Shown here piece after piece: positions 35,754 to 44,412 of a stretch of 64,000 bases of DNA. The DNA comes from Actinomycetes bacterium (GTDB lineage Bacteria > Actinomycetota > Actinomycetes > Actinomycetales > Dermatophilaceae), in assembly GCA_023420415.1 (NCBI GenBank), contig JAEZWF010000043.1:1-64000 (forward strand), given 5' to 3'. Position numbers and translations under genes: made by a program. The notes under the pieces are model-generated. The model was given only the letters and a program-made list of their open reading frames with translations, did no database searches and had not been told where the DNA came from. Position 1 is the stretch's first letter. Every line of letters begins with the position of its first letter.

Positions 35754-36104
35754 GTGATCGTCGGCGTCGGGATCGACGTGGTCGACGTCGAGAGGTTCGG
35801 GCAGACGCTCGAACGCACGCCGGCGCTGCGCGACCGCCTCTTCACCGACGAGGAGCGCAGCCTGCCGCTCAACTCGCTCGCCGCCCGCTTCGCCGCCAAG
35901 GAGGCGCTCGCCAAGGCCCTCGGTGCCCCGGCCGGCCTCGAGTGGCACGACGCCACCGTGCGCAAGGACGACGACGGCCGTCCGCACCTCGTGATCGGCG
36001 GTACGGTCGCCGCTCGTGCCGAGGCGCTCGGGGTGCACGCCTGGCACCTGTCCCTGTCGCACGACGCGGGGATCGCCTCAGCGGTCGTCGTCGCCGAGGG
36101 ATGA
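35754..36104 (+). CDS. acpS: Holo-acyl-carrier-protein synthase
   Basis: 116 residues. MIVGVGIDVVDVERF holds the first metal-binding Asp (GIDVVDVERF), and RFAAKEALAKALG is the second motif with the catalytic Glu. It transfers 4'-phosphopantetheine from CoA to acyl carrier protein. GTG start 16 bases after glmS, then eight bases to the hydrate-repair gene, so part of one operon. Confidence 0.95.
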   Translation: MIVGVGIDVVDVERFGQTLERTPALRDRLFTDEERSLPLNSLAARFAAKEALAKALGAPAGLEWHDATVRKDDDGRPHLVIGGTVAARAEALGVHAWHLSLSHDAGIASAVVVAEG

Positions 36105-36111
36105 GGTCACC

Positions 36112-37575
36112 ATGCTGAGGGCGTATGCCGCGGACCGCGTCCGCGCCGCCGAGGAGTCGGTGATGGCCGGGCTCCCGGACGGAGAGCTGATGTCGCGTGC
36201 CGCACAAGGCCTCGCCGAGGTATGCCGTGCCCGGCTGGCTGAACGCGATGGGTCCACGGTGGTCGGTCTGGTCGGCTCCGGCAACAACGGTGGAGATGCT
36301 CTCCACGCCCTGGCCCACCTCGCCGACGTCGGGTATGCCGCGTCGGCCGTCGTCGGCGAAGGCGGAGTTCCGTTGGGGGACAAGGAGTCCTGGGAGTCGG
36401 CGGGCGTGCGGGTGGTGGACGGCACGGACGAGCGGGCGGTGGCTGCGGCACTCGCCGACGCTGATGTCGTCGTGGACGGCATCCTGGGCATCGGCGGGCG
36501 GCCGGGGCTGCCCGACGCGGCCGCGCGGTGGCTCGACGAGGTGCCGGACACGGCATACGTGGTCAGCGTCGACCTGCCCTCGGGGCAGGACCCGGCGGGC
36601 GAGATCGGCTCTGACACAGGGGTTTTCGCCGATGAGACGGTGACCTTCGGGGTGGCCAAGCCCGTCCACCTGCTGCCCGCCACCGAGCCCGCCGTCGGCC
36701 AGCTGACGCTCATCGACATCGGCCTGGACGTCGACCGTGACGCCGACGTCGAACGGCTCGACCACGACGACGTGGCCGCCCTCTGGCCCGTGCCGGTGGC
36801 GTCCGACGACAAGTACTCGCGCGGGGTGCTCGGGGTCGTGGCGGGGGGAGAGGCCTACACAGGGGCCGCCGTCCTGAGCTGCACGGCCGCGGCCGAGTCC
36901 GGCGTCGGGATGCTGCGCTACTTCGGCACCCCGACCCCGACAGGTCTGGTGCGGGCGGCAGTGCCCGAGGCCGTCATCGGCAGCGGACGCGTGCAGGCCT
37001 GGGTGGTGGGCCCCGGGCTCGACGTCGAGGCGCAGGGCGAGGACGCAGCCGCCCAGCTGGCCGTCGCGCGGGAGGCGCTCGCGAGCGACCTGCCAGTGCT
37101 GGTGGACGCCGGTGGGCTCAGCCTGGTGTCCGGCCGCCGCCAGGCACCGACCCTGCTCACCCCCCACGCGGGCGAGCTGGCCACGCTCGTCAGCCGGTTG
37201 ACCGGTGCGAAGACGAACCGCGAGGACGTCACCGCAGCGCCGCTGCGCCACGCGCGCGCCGTCGCCGACCACACCGGTGCGACGGTGCTGCTCAAGGGCG
37301 CGACGACACTCGTGGTGCCGCCGACCGACTCCGGGCTGCCGGTGCGCTCCCAGGACGACGCGACCCCGTGGCTCGCGACGGCGGGCGCGGGTGACGTGCT
37401 CTCCGGAATCGTGGGCACCCTGCTGGCCGCGGGCCTCTCGCCGCTGGACGCGGGAAGCCTCGGCGCACTGGTGCACGGTGTCGCCGCAGACCGGGCCAAC
37501 CCCGGTGGCCCACTGCGAGCGCTGGCGGTCGCGGTCGCCGTGCCCGGCACGGTCGCCGCCCTCCTGCGTCGCTGA
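36112..37575 (+). CDS. nnr: Bifunctional NAD(P)H-hydrate epimerase / ADP-dependent dehydratase
   Basis: 487 residues in two parts. N-terminal YjeF_N epimerase (1-210): GSGNNGGDALHAL, VDGILGIGGRPGL, SVDLPSGQDP. C-terminal ribokinase-like dehydratase (220-487): VVGPGLD, LVDAGGLSL, TPHAGELATLV, TAGAGDVLSGIVG. Together they repair hydrated NADH and NADPH. Order acpS-nnr-alr is common in actinobacteria. The gene has four copies of the GTATGCCG motif, one of the densest sets in the window. Confidence 0.95.
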   Translation: MLRAYAADRVRAAEESVMAGLPDGELMSRAAQGLAEVCRARLAERDGSTVVGLVGSGNNGGDALHALAHLADVGYAASAVVGEGGVPLGDKESWESAGVRVVDGTDERAVAAALADADVVVDGILGIGGRPGLPDAAARWLDEVPDTAYVVSVDLPSGQDPAGEIGSDTGVFADETVTFGVAKPVHLLPATEPAVGQLTLIDIGLDVDRDADVERLDHDDVAALWPVPVASDDKYSRGVLGVVAGGEAYTGAAVLSCTAAAESGVGMLRYFGTPTPTGLVRAAVPEAVIGSGRVQAWVVGPGLDVEAQGEDAAAQLAVAREALASDLPVLVDAGGLSLVSGRRQAPTLLTPHAGELATLVSRLTGAKTNREDVTAAPLRHARAVADHTGATVLLKGATTLVVPPTDSGLPVRSQDDATPWLATAGAGDVLSGIVGTLLAAGLSPLDAGSLGALVHGVAADRANPGGPLRALAVAVAVPGTVAALLRR

Positions 37576-37606
37576 GCAGGGGCTGCATGAAAGACTGCTG
37601 GCCACC

Positions 37607-38764
37607 ATGAGCACACCTGCCCTGCCTGCGCGCGCCGAGGTCGACCTCGAGGCGATCCGCGGCAACGTGAGCGCCCTCGCGCAGCGCGCCGGCTCCGCCG
37701 AGGTGATGGCCGTGGTCAAGGCGGACGCCTATGGCCACGGGCTGGCGCCGAGCGCCCTAGCTGCGGTGCGCGGCGGTGCCACCTGGCTCGGCGTGGCCCA
37801 GCTGCCCGAGGCGCTCGAGCTGCGTCGGGCGCTCGCGGACGCCGGGGTGCAGGTGCCGGTCCTCAGCTGGCTGCACGTGCCGGGCCAGGACTTCACCGCG
37901 GCCGTGACCGAGGGCGTCGACCTCGGGATCGCGTCGAGCTGGGCCCTCGACCAGGCCCTCGCCGCCGCTGCGACGACCGGCACCAGCGCTCGCATCCACG
38001 TCAAGGTCGACACCGGGCTGGGGCGCAACGGCGCCTGGGACGCCGACCTCGAGGCGTTGCTGACAGCGGTCGCCAAGGCCCGGGCCGAGGGCGCGATCGA
38101 GGTCGTGGGCCTGTTCTCCCACTTCGCCTACGCCGACGCACCCCAGCACCAGACCGTGCGCGCCCAGCAGGAACGGTTCGACGGCATCATCACCCAGTTC
38201 GAGCAGGCGGGCGTGCGCCCTCAGGTGCGCCATCTCGCCAACTCGGCTGCCACCCTGACCAACCCCTCCGCGCACTACGACCTCGTCCGGCCCGGGGTCT
38301 CCGTCTACGGGCTGTCGCCGGTGCCCGACCTCGGCGCGCCGGAGGACTTCGGCCTGCGTGAGGCGATGCGGCTCGTCGCCAACCTTGCCCTGGTCAAGGA
38401 TTCGCCTGCGGGACAAGGCATCTCGTACGGCCACACCTACACGACCTCCACCGACACCCGACTCGGCCTCGTCCCCATGGGGTACGCCGACGGCATACCG
38501 AGGCATGCGTCCAACGCCGGACCCGTGCAGGTGCACGGCCAGCGGTATGCCGTTGCCGGACGGGTCTGCATGGACCAGTTCGTCCTCGACCTCGGCGCAC
38601 AGTCGACTGCGGCGGCCGGCGACGAGGCCGTCCTCTTCGGAGTCGGCGCGGACGGCGAGCCGACCGCCCAGGACTGGGCCGTCGCCGCCGGCACCATCAA
38701 CTACGAGGTCGTCACGCGACTCGGTGCCAGGGTCCCACGGGTCTACGTCGGGGCGGACGCGTGA
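37607..38764 (+). CDS. alr: Alanine racemase
   Basis: 385 residues. PLP Lys39 region VVKADAYGHG, HVKVDTGLGRNG, RPGVSVYGLSP, and the second catalytic Tyr in GISYGHTYTT near residue 270. It supplies D-alanine for peptidoglycan. ATG preceded by a weak site; the gene end overlaps the next GTG (GTGA). Two motif copies (38491 and 38545) encode DGIPR and RYAVAGR in the conserved C-terminal domain, so the motif is tolerated even in conserved enzyme regions. Confidence 0.96.
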   Translation: MSTPALPARAEVDLEAIRGNVSALAQRAGSAEVMAVVKADAYGHGLAPSALAAVRGGATWLGVAQLPEALELRRALADAGVQVPVLSWLHVPGQDFTAAVTEGVDLGIASSWALDQALAAAATTGTSARIHVKVDTGLGRNGAWDADLEALLTAVAKARAEGAIEVVGLFSHFAYADAPQHQTVRAQQERFDGIITQFEQAGVRPQVRHLANSAATLTNPSAHYDLVRPGVSVYGLSPVPDLGAPEDFGLREAMRLVANLALVKDSPAGQGISYGHTYTTSTDTRLGLVPMGYADGIPRHASNAGPVQVHGQRYAVAGRVCMDQFVLDLGAQSTAAAGDEAVLFGVGADGEPTAQDWAVAAGTINYEVVTRLGARVPRVYVGADA

Positions 38765-39930
38765 ACCCTGCGAACCGCGGGCTGATCGGGCTCGGCGTCG
38801 GACTGGCTGCTGCCGGCGTGGCCACTGCTGCGGGCGTGGCGGCCGGGCGGGTCAACCGTGACCGCGTGGCCCGGTATGCCGTCCTGGCGCCCGAGGGCGG
38901 GTACGCCGTCGTGCCGGGCAAGGAGCTGGTCGTCGTCGCCGACGACGGGACACCGCTGCACGTCGAGGTCGACGAGCCGACCGGTGGCGCCGACCCGGGC
39001 AGGCCCACCGTCGTCTTCTCGCACGGCTACACGCTGAGCCTGCGCAGCTGGGTGCTCCAGCGCAAGGCGCTCGTCGACGCCGGGTACCGCGTGGTGCTGT
39101 GGGACCAGCGCAGCCACGGCGAGTCTGAGCGGGCGCCCGCCGACACCGCCACCATCGACCAGCTGGGCCGAGACCTGCACCGGGTGATCGAGGAGGTCGC
39201 CCCGGAGGGGCCGCTCGTCCTCATCGGTCACTCGATGGGTGGCATGACGATGATGTCGCTGGCCGACCAGTTCCCCGACCTGGTGCGGGACCGGGTCGTC
39301 GCGGCGGCCTTCGTGGCGACCAGCGCCGGTGGCCAGAACATGGTGACGCTGGGGTTCGGCCAGTTCCTGGGGCGGCTGCTGGGCCGGCTGGGTCCGCGCT
39401 TCCTGGCACGGTTGGGGGCCCGGCAGCAGCTCGTCGACACCGCCCGCCGGGTCGGCCGCGACATCGAGGACCTCATCGTCGACCACTACAGCTTCGCGTC
39501 TCCGGTGTCGCGCAACACGATCCGCTACACGGCCGACATGATCATGGGCACCCCGCTGGCCGTGATGTCGGAGTTCCTGCCGAGCATCAACGTGCACGAC
39601 AAGCGCGCCGCGCTCGAGCAGTTCAACGGCGTGGAGACGTTGGTGCTCAACGGATCCGGCGACCTGCTGACACCGCCGGACCACTCCGAGGCGATCGTGC
39701 AGATCATTCCGGGTGCCGAGCACGTGGTGGTCGAGGAAGCCGGCCACATCATCATGCTGGAGCACCCCGAGGTCGTGAACGAGCAGCTCCTGTCGCTGGT
39801 CGAGCGCGCCGAGCGGGCAGCGGCCGAGGGCGTCGCGGTCTCGCGCAAACCACGGGTGCGGCGCACCGTCACCGACCTGGCCAAGAAGCGCCAGGTGGCC
39901 AAGGCGCGAAAGTCCCGGCGCCGTGGCTGA
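38761..39930 (+). CDS. Alpha/beta-fold hydrolase
   Basis: 389 residues. A hydrophobic segment (about 8-28) may anchor it. Core: VVFSHGYTLSLRSW (oxyanion), WDQRSHGESE, nucleophile Ser in LIGHSMGGMTM near 160, catalytic His in EEAGHIIMLEHPE near 325. The last 50 residues are basic. It lies between alr and tsaE, overlapping both by a few bases, an order also found in other actinobacteria (the place of Rv3422-3423 neighbours). Substrate unknown. Confidence 0.88.
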   Translation: MNPANRGLIGLGVGLAAAGVATAAGVAAGRVNRDRVARYAVLAPEGGYAVVPGKELVVVADDGTPLHVEVDEPTGGADPGRPTVVFSHGYTLSLRSWVLQRKALVDAGYRVVLWDQRSHGESERAPADTATIDQLGRDLHRVIEEVAPEGPLVLIGHSMGGMTMMSLADQFPDLVRDRVVAAAFVATSAGGQNMVTLGFGQFLGRLLGRLGPRFLARLGARQQLVDTARRVGRDIEDLIVDHYSFASPVSRNTIRYTADMIMGTPLAVMSEFLPSINVHDKRAALEQFNGVETLVLNGSGDLLTPPDHSEAIVQIIPGAEHVVVEEAGHIIMLEHPEVVNEQLLSLVERAERAAAEGVAVSRKPRVRRTVTDLAKKRQVAKARKSRRRG

Positions 39931-40402
39931 GGGCGCCCTGCGAGCAACGCTCCCGACGGCCGATGACACGCGCGCCTGGGGCGCCCGGCTCGGGCAGGTG
40001 CTGCGGACGGGTGACCTCGTGGTGCTCACCGGTGGCCTCGGCGCCGGCAAGACGACCCTGACCCAGGGGATCGCCGAGGGCCTGGGGGTGCGCGGACCCA
40101 TCACGTCACCGACCTTCGTCATTGCCCGGGTGCACCCGTCGCTCGTCGGCGGTCCGGCGCTCGTGCACGTGGACGCCTACCGGCTCGGCGGGCTCGCCGA
40201 GCTCGACGACCTCGACCTCGACACCTCGCTCGAGGAGTCGGTCACCATCGTCGAGTGGGGGCACGGCCTGGCCGAGGGCCTGTCCGAGGACCGGTTGGAG
40301 CTGGTGCTGGACGGCGAGACCGCCCGGACGGTGTCGTGGTCCACCCACGGGGCACGGTGGGACGGACTCGACCTCGACGGTCTGGAAGAAGGAGCGGACT
40401 GA
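39923..40402 (+). CDS. tsaE: tRNA threonylcarbamoyladenosine biosynthesis ATPase TsaE
   Basis: 159 residues. Walker A GGLGAGKTTLTQG near residue 37, SPTFVIARVH, HVDAYRLGG and the IVEWGHG motif near 112. It provides the ATPase that resets TsaB-TsaD during t6A37 synthesis on tRNAs reading ANN codons. GTG start eight bases before the hydrolase stop; its TGA overlaps the tsaB ATG. Confidence 0.96.
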   Translation: MAEGALRATLPTADDTRAWGARLGQVLRTGDLVVLTGGLGAGKTTLTQGIAEGLGVRGPITSPTFVIARVHPSLVGGPALVHVDAYRLGGLAELDDLDLDTSLEESVTIVEWGHGLAEGLSEDRLELVLDGETARTVSWSTHGARWDGLDLDGLEEGAD

Positions 40403-41058
40403 TGCTGGTCCTGGCGATCGACACCTCGACCACGGCCATCACGGTTGCCCTCCACGACGGCGAGCAGCCGGTCACCAGGACAGTTCTCGACGCGCGCGCC
40501 CACGCCGAGCACGTCGCCCCGCTGATCGAGCAGCTGCTGGCCGAGACCGGTCGCACACCCTCCGACGTCACGGACGTCGTCGTGGGCACCGGACCGGGCC
40601 CGTTCACCGGCCTGCGCGTCGGCATCGTCAGCGGGGTCGTCTTCGCGCACGCCCGCGGCATACCCGTGCACGGCGTCGTGAGCCTGGACGCGCTCGCCCG
40701 GCAGGTCGCGGCCATGGGCGCCGACGGTGACCTGCTGGTCGCCACCGATGCGCGGCGCAAGGAGGTCTACTGGGCGAGGTATGCCGTGCGCGACGGCCGG
40801 GCTGTCCGCGTCACCGAACCGGCTGTGGACCGCCCCGCCGACCTGCCGGCCGACCTGCGCGGGTTGCCGACCGCGGGCCGAGCAACGGTGCTCTACCCGG
40901 ACCTCTTCCCCCACCCCGTGGAGGTCCTCGACGTCGACGCGGGCTTCGTTGCGGCAGAAGGGATCGAGGGCATCCAGGCAGGGCGGCAGATGCCGGTCGA
41001 GCCGCTTTACCTGCGCCGGCCCGATGCCCTCACCACAGCCGAACGGGCACAGCAGTGA
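40402..41058 (+). CDS. tsaB: tRNA threonylcarbamoyladenosine complex protein TsaB
   Basis: 218 residues. Begins MLVLAIDTSTTAITVAL, with the shortened ASKHA core GTGPGPFTGLRVG near residue 62 that pairs with TsaD. Structural partner in t6A synthesis, with no full ATP site. Translationally linked to tsaE and rimI. A CGGCATAC copy (40656) encodes GIP with a rare ATA codon. Confidence 0.95.
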   Translation: MLVLAIDTSTTAITVALHDGEQPVTRTVLDARAHAEHVAPLIEQLLAETGRTPSDVTDVVVGTGPGPFTGLRVGIVSGVVFAHARGIPVHGVVSLDALARQVAAMGADGDLLVATDARRKEVYWARYAVRDGRAVRVTEPAVDRPADLPADLRGLPTAGRATVLYPDLFPHPVEVLDVDAGFVAAEGIEGIQAGRQMPVEPLYLRRPDALTTAERAQQ

Positions 41059-41540
41059 CGGCACCCACGACAAGCGACCTGACGATGCGTGACCTCATGT
41101 GGACCGACATTCCCGCGCTGGTCGAGCTGGAGACCGAGCTGTTCCCCCGCGACTCGTGGAGTGAGCAGACGTGGTGGGCCGAGCTCGCAGCACGCCCACG
41201 GCGGTCCTATGTCGCCACGGCCGGCCCGGACGGGGAGGTCCTCGGGTATGCCGGCGTCGACCTCGGCGGCGAGGTGGCCGACGTGATGACCGTGGCCGTC
41301 GCACCAGCCGCGCAGGGCCACGGCTCGGGACGCCGACTTCTCGACGAGCTCGTCGCCCGCGCGCGGGGCGACCACGCGGCATACCTCATGCTCGAAGTGC
41401 GCGCCGACAACGAAGCTGCGCGAAATCTTTATGATCGCAACGGTTTTGAGGTGCTGACAGTGCGCCGACGGTACTACCAACCGGGCGACGTGGACGCGCT
41501 GGTCATGCGCCGCGACCTGACACGAGAGGTGCCGGCATGA
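41055..41540 (+). CDS. rimI: Ribosomal protein S18-alanine N-acetyltransferase-like GNAT
   Basis: 161 residues. GNAT core: VAPAAQGHGSGRRLLDELVARA near 85 (acetyl-CoA loop QGHGSG), LEVRADNEAARNLYDRNGFE with the family-typical N-x3-A-x2-LY pattern, then RRRYYQPGDVDALVM. RimI acetylates the N-terminus of S18. GTG start overlapping tsaB; stop overlaps tsaD start. Other N-terminal acceptors are possible in actinobacteria. Confidence 0.93.
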   Translation: MTAPTTSDLTMRDLMWTDIPALVELETELFPRDSWSEQTWWAELAARPRRSYVATAGPDGEVLGYAGVDLGGEVADVMTVAVAPAAQGHGSGRRLLDELVARARGDHAAYLMLEVRADNEAARNLYDRNGFEVLTVRRRYYQPGDVDALVMRRDLTREVPA

Positions 41541-42586
41541 GCAAGGACGAACCACTCGTCATCGGGTTCGAGACGTCGTGTGACGAGACCGGCGTCGGCA
41601 TCGTGCGTGGTGAGACCTTGCTCGTCGATGCGATCGCGAGCAGCGTCGACGAGCACGCGCGGTTCGGCGGGGTGGTGCCCGAGGTCGCCAGCCGGGCCCA
41701 CCTCGAGGCGATGGTCCCGACGATCGAACGGGCAACCCGTGAGGCCGGGGTGCGGCTGTCGGACGTCGACGCCGTGGCGGTCACCGCGGGGCCCGGGCTC
41801 GCGGGGGCCCTCATGGTGGGGGTCGCTGCGGCGAAGTCGCTAGCGGTCGCCCTCGGCAAACCCCTCTACGGCGTCAACCACCTGGCCAGCCACGTGGCCG
41901 TCGACATCGTCGAGCACGGACCCCTGCCCGAGCCGACGATGGCGATGCTGGTGTCCGGCGGGCACTCCTCGCTCCTGCTGGTGCCCGACGTGACGCACGA
42001 GATCACCTCGCTGGGCGCCACCATCGACGACGCCGCGGGGGAGGCCTTCGACAAGGTGGCGCGAGTGCTGGGCCTGCCGTTTCCCGGCGGTCCGCACATC
42101 GACCGGGCCGCCCGTGACGGCAACGCGGTCGCGATCGACTTCCCCCGCGGGCTGACGACCGGACGCGACGTCGAGCGGCACCGCTTCGACTTCTCGTTCT
42201 CCGGGCTCAAGACGGCGGTCGCGCGCTGGGTGCAGGCCAAGGAGGCGGCCGGCGAGCCGGTGCCGGTGGCTGACGTGGCCGCGTCTTTCCAGGAGGCCGT
42301 CACGGATGTGTTGACCCGCAAGGCCATCGATGCCTGTCGCACCAACGGCGTCGAGAACCTCCAGATCGGCGGAGGCGTGGCGGCGAACTCACGGCTGCGG
42401 GCCATGGCGCAGGAGCGATGTGACGCCGCCGGCATCACGCTGCGCGTGCCGCGGCCGGGCCTGTGCACCGACAACGGCGCCATGGTTGCGGCGCTGGGGG
42501 CGCAGATGGTGCTCAAGGGGCGCACGGCGTCACCGCTCGACATTCCGGCGGACTCCTCGATGCCGGTGACCGAGGTCCAGGCCTAA
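41537..42586 (+). CDS. tsaD: tRNA threonylcarbamoyladenosine transferase TsaD
   Basis: 349 residues. FETSCDETGVGIV at the start, metal-binding HLASH (GVNHLASHVAVD), SGGHSSL, GEAFDKVAR and GGGVAANSRLR. It transfers the threonylcarbamoyl group to A37 of tRNA. End of the glmS-to-tsaD series. In several actinobacteria groES follows directly; here 11.5 kb of other genes intervene. Confidence 0.97.
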   Translation: MSKDEPLVIGFETSCDETGVGIVRGETLLVDAIASSVDEHARFGGVVPEVASRAHLEAMVPTIERATREAGVRLSDVDAVAVTAGPGLAGALMVGVAAAKSLAVALGKPLYGVNHLASHVAVDIVEHGPLPEPTMAMLVSGGHSSLLLVPDVTHEITSLGATIDDAAGEAFDKVARVLGLPFPGGPHIDRAARDGNAVAIDFPRGLTTGRDVERHRFDFSFSGLKTAVARWVQAKEAAGEPVPVADVAASFQEAVTDVLTRKAIDACRTNGVENLQIGGGVAANSRLRAMAQERCDAAGITLRVPRPGLCTDNGAMVAALGAQMVLKGRTASPLDIPADSSMPVTEVQA

Positions 42587-42611
42587 GGGCCAGGCTCGCT
42601 CGGTAGCACGG

Positions 42612-44207
42612 TCAGGCGACGCGGTCCCACGGTCCGTAGAGGTCGTACTGGATGCGTGCGATCTCGGCCCAGTCGGTGTCCAGGGGTGCGCCGGAGTCCG
42701 GGTCGCACCAGATGGGTCGTTGATCCAGGTCTTGGGAGGGTGGGTGCCAGTTCCGGCCGAGCAGCGGGGGTGCGGTGGAGTGGTAGGTGTGCCCGGTCGG
42801 CGTGGTGATGACGATTGCGTGGGATCCCTCGCTGGGGTGGTGGAGTCCGGTGGCGGTGACCTCGTGGTGCCAGCCGGGCGCTTCCTTGGTGAGGTTGCAG
42901 TGGGCGCACGACCCTTGGCCGTTGGTGGCTGTGGACTTCCCGCCAGCGTGGCGAGGGTTGATGTGGTCGGCGTGGGCGATCGGGGCACCGCACCAGGGCG
43001 TGCGGCAGACATCGTCGCGCAGCACGAGGTAGTCGATGAGCTTGGGTGGGAACAGACTGGCGGTGGACTCGAGGGCGACCAGGTCGCGCCCGGTGGGCTC
43101 GGTGAACAGGCGCCGCACCCAGACGTGCCCCAGCTGAGCCCCGTCGGCCGCTTCGTCGGCGTGCCCGTCTGTTGTGGTCGGCCCCGACCTGGTGGAGGGC
43201 CCTTCGTGGGTGCCTCTGCTGGTCGCGGTGGGAGCGTGCTGGCGTAGCCAGGCTCGGGCGGTGGGGGCGGGGACCGGTGCGTGGCCGACCATGCGGGCGG
43301 GTTCCATGACGGACCGATCAGGGTTGCCGATGCCGGTCAGGGCGCGGTCGGTCATGACGAGCTGGACCGCGATGGGCTGCACCTGGCCGAGCTGGCGGCC
43401 GGACAGGTGGCGCAGGGCGGTGTCGGCCATGATGGCGCCGTCGTGCCGTCCCGCGGGCAGTTCACCGGCGGGGTCACGGCCGGCCATGACGGTGGCGGCG
43501 TGCTTCTTCAGGGCGGCGTACGCGCCGACGGTTTCGTGGATGGGGCCGAGCACGGTCAGGTACGCCATCCCGTCCGGGGCGGGCCGGCACGTGACCCGGC
43601 GGGACGCCACGGCGCGCTCGTTCCGTGCCACGACGCCTGCGGCGTCGAGCTCGGCCACGACTGCTCGTGCGAGCCGGCCGAGCCGCCGCGGGGTGACCTG
43701 ACCCGCGACCCCCGCCGCCTCGTTTGTCTCGGTCGGGGTGGCGGTGCTGTCGGGGGTGGCGAGGCGCCGGTCGACTTCGGCCCGCACGTCTACGGTGGTG
43801 CCGGCGGTGCCGGCGACGAGCTCGACCGCGGCGTCCTCGGTGATGGCGCCCCGGGTCAGGGCGGTCATGGTGTGCGGCATCTCGGTGACCAGGGCGCGGG
43901 CGGCGCCGACGTACCGGTCACCCAGGGAGGGTGAGACCCTGCGGGCGAGTGCGACCTGGGCGTGCACGGACCGACGGGCCTGGGCCTGCTCCCGCCTGCT
44001 TGTCCCCGCGGTGGCGAGCTGGGAGTCGGCGAACGCGACCGTGACTCTCGCCTGCACCGCCGCTGCTGCGCCCTTGAGCTGCTCCATCGCGGTGATCAGG
44101 TCGACCCGGGCCGCGTCGTCCATCCCGGCACCGTCCACCTGGGCCAGGGCGCGCAGCAGCTCCTGCGCCTGCTGCGCGGCGCTGGGGTGTGCGATGGTCG
44201 GTGTCAT
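42612..44207 (-). CDS. DUF222 / HNH endonuclease protein (13E12-repeat type)
   Basis: 531 residues from ATG. N-terminal DUF222 (helical; EQAQARRSVHAQVALARRVSPS in part), a linker rich in Thr, Pro and Ser (about 325-375), and a C-terminal HNH nuclease: CRTPWCGAPIAHADHINPRHAGG with CxxC-type metal ligands and CAHCNLTK. This is the family of the Mycobacterium 13E12 repeats, many of which are SOS-induced. A LexA-like box overlaps its promoter. A GTG 11 codons upstream would place the box inside the gene, so the ATG is preferred. It lacks any GTATGCCG copy over 1.6 kb. Confidence 0.88.
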   Translation of the reverse strand: MTPTIAHPSAAQQAQELLRALAQVDGAGMDDAARVDLITAMEQLKGAAAAVQARVTVAFADSQLATAGTSRREQAQARRSVHAQVALARRVSPSLGDRYVGAARALVTEMPHTMTALTRGAITEDAAVELVAGTAGTTVDVRAEVDRRLATPDSTATPTETNEAAGVAGQVTPRRLGRLARAVVAELDAAGVVARNERAVASRRVTCRPAPDGMAYLTVLGPIHETVGAYAALKKHAATVMAGRDPAGELPAGRHDGAIMADTALRHLSGRQLGQVQPIAVQLVMTDRALTGIGNPDRSVMEPARMVGHAPVPAPTARAWLRQHAPTATSRGTHEGPSTRSGPTTTDGHADEAADGAQLGHVWVRRLFTEPTGRDLVALESTASLFPPKLIDYLVLRDDVCRTPWCGAPIAHADHINPRHAGGKSTATNGQGSCAHCNLTKEAPGWHHEVTATGLHHPSEGSHAIVITTPTGHTYHSTAPPLLGRNWHPPSQDLDQRPIWCDPDSGAPLDTDWAEIARIQYDLYGPWDRVA

Positions 44208-44213
44208 AGCAGC

Positions 44214-44242
44214 ATCGTACAGTTGTTCGAACAACAGCACAA
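44214..44242 (-). promoter_or_regulatory. Promoter with LexA/SOS-type box for the DUF222-HNH gene
   Basis: On the minus strand TTGTGC (44237-44242) and TACGAT (44214-44219) are 17 bases apart, seven bases from the ATG. Across the spacer and -10 runs TCGAAC-AACT-GTACGA (44215-44230), 11 of 12 matches to the actinobacterial SOS box TCGAAC-N4-GTTCGA. A 14-bp palindrome GTTGTTCGAACAAC (44222-44235) overlaps it. LexA bound here would block the -10. Confidence 0.68.
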
Positions 44243-44412
44243 GGTCTTATCCACACGAATTTCGTTTCAGCACAACGGGTTTCGTGATTCTCTTGTGCCT
44301 GCGACCACTGTCATGAGACCCCTCATGCTGGTCCCTGCACCAGGCCGGCAGGTTGAAGCCCGAGCAGGCTGAAGGCTGAAACCTGGGTCGACGCGGTGCC
44401 GTGAGGTGGTTC

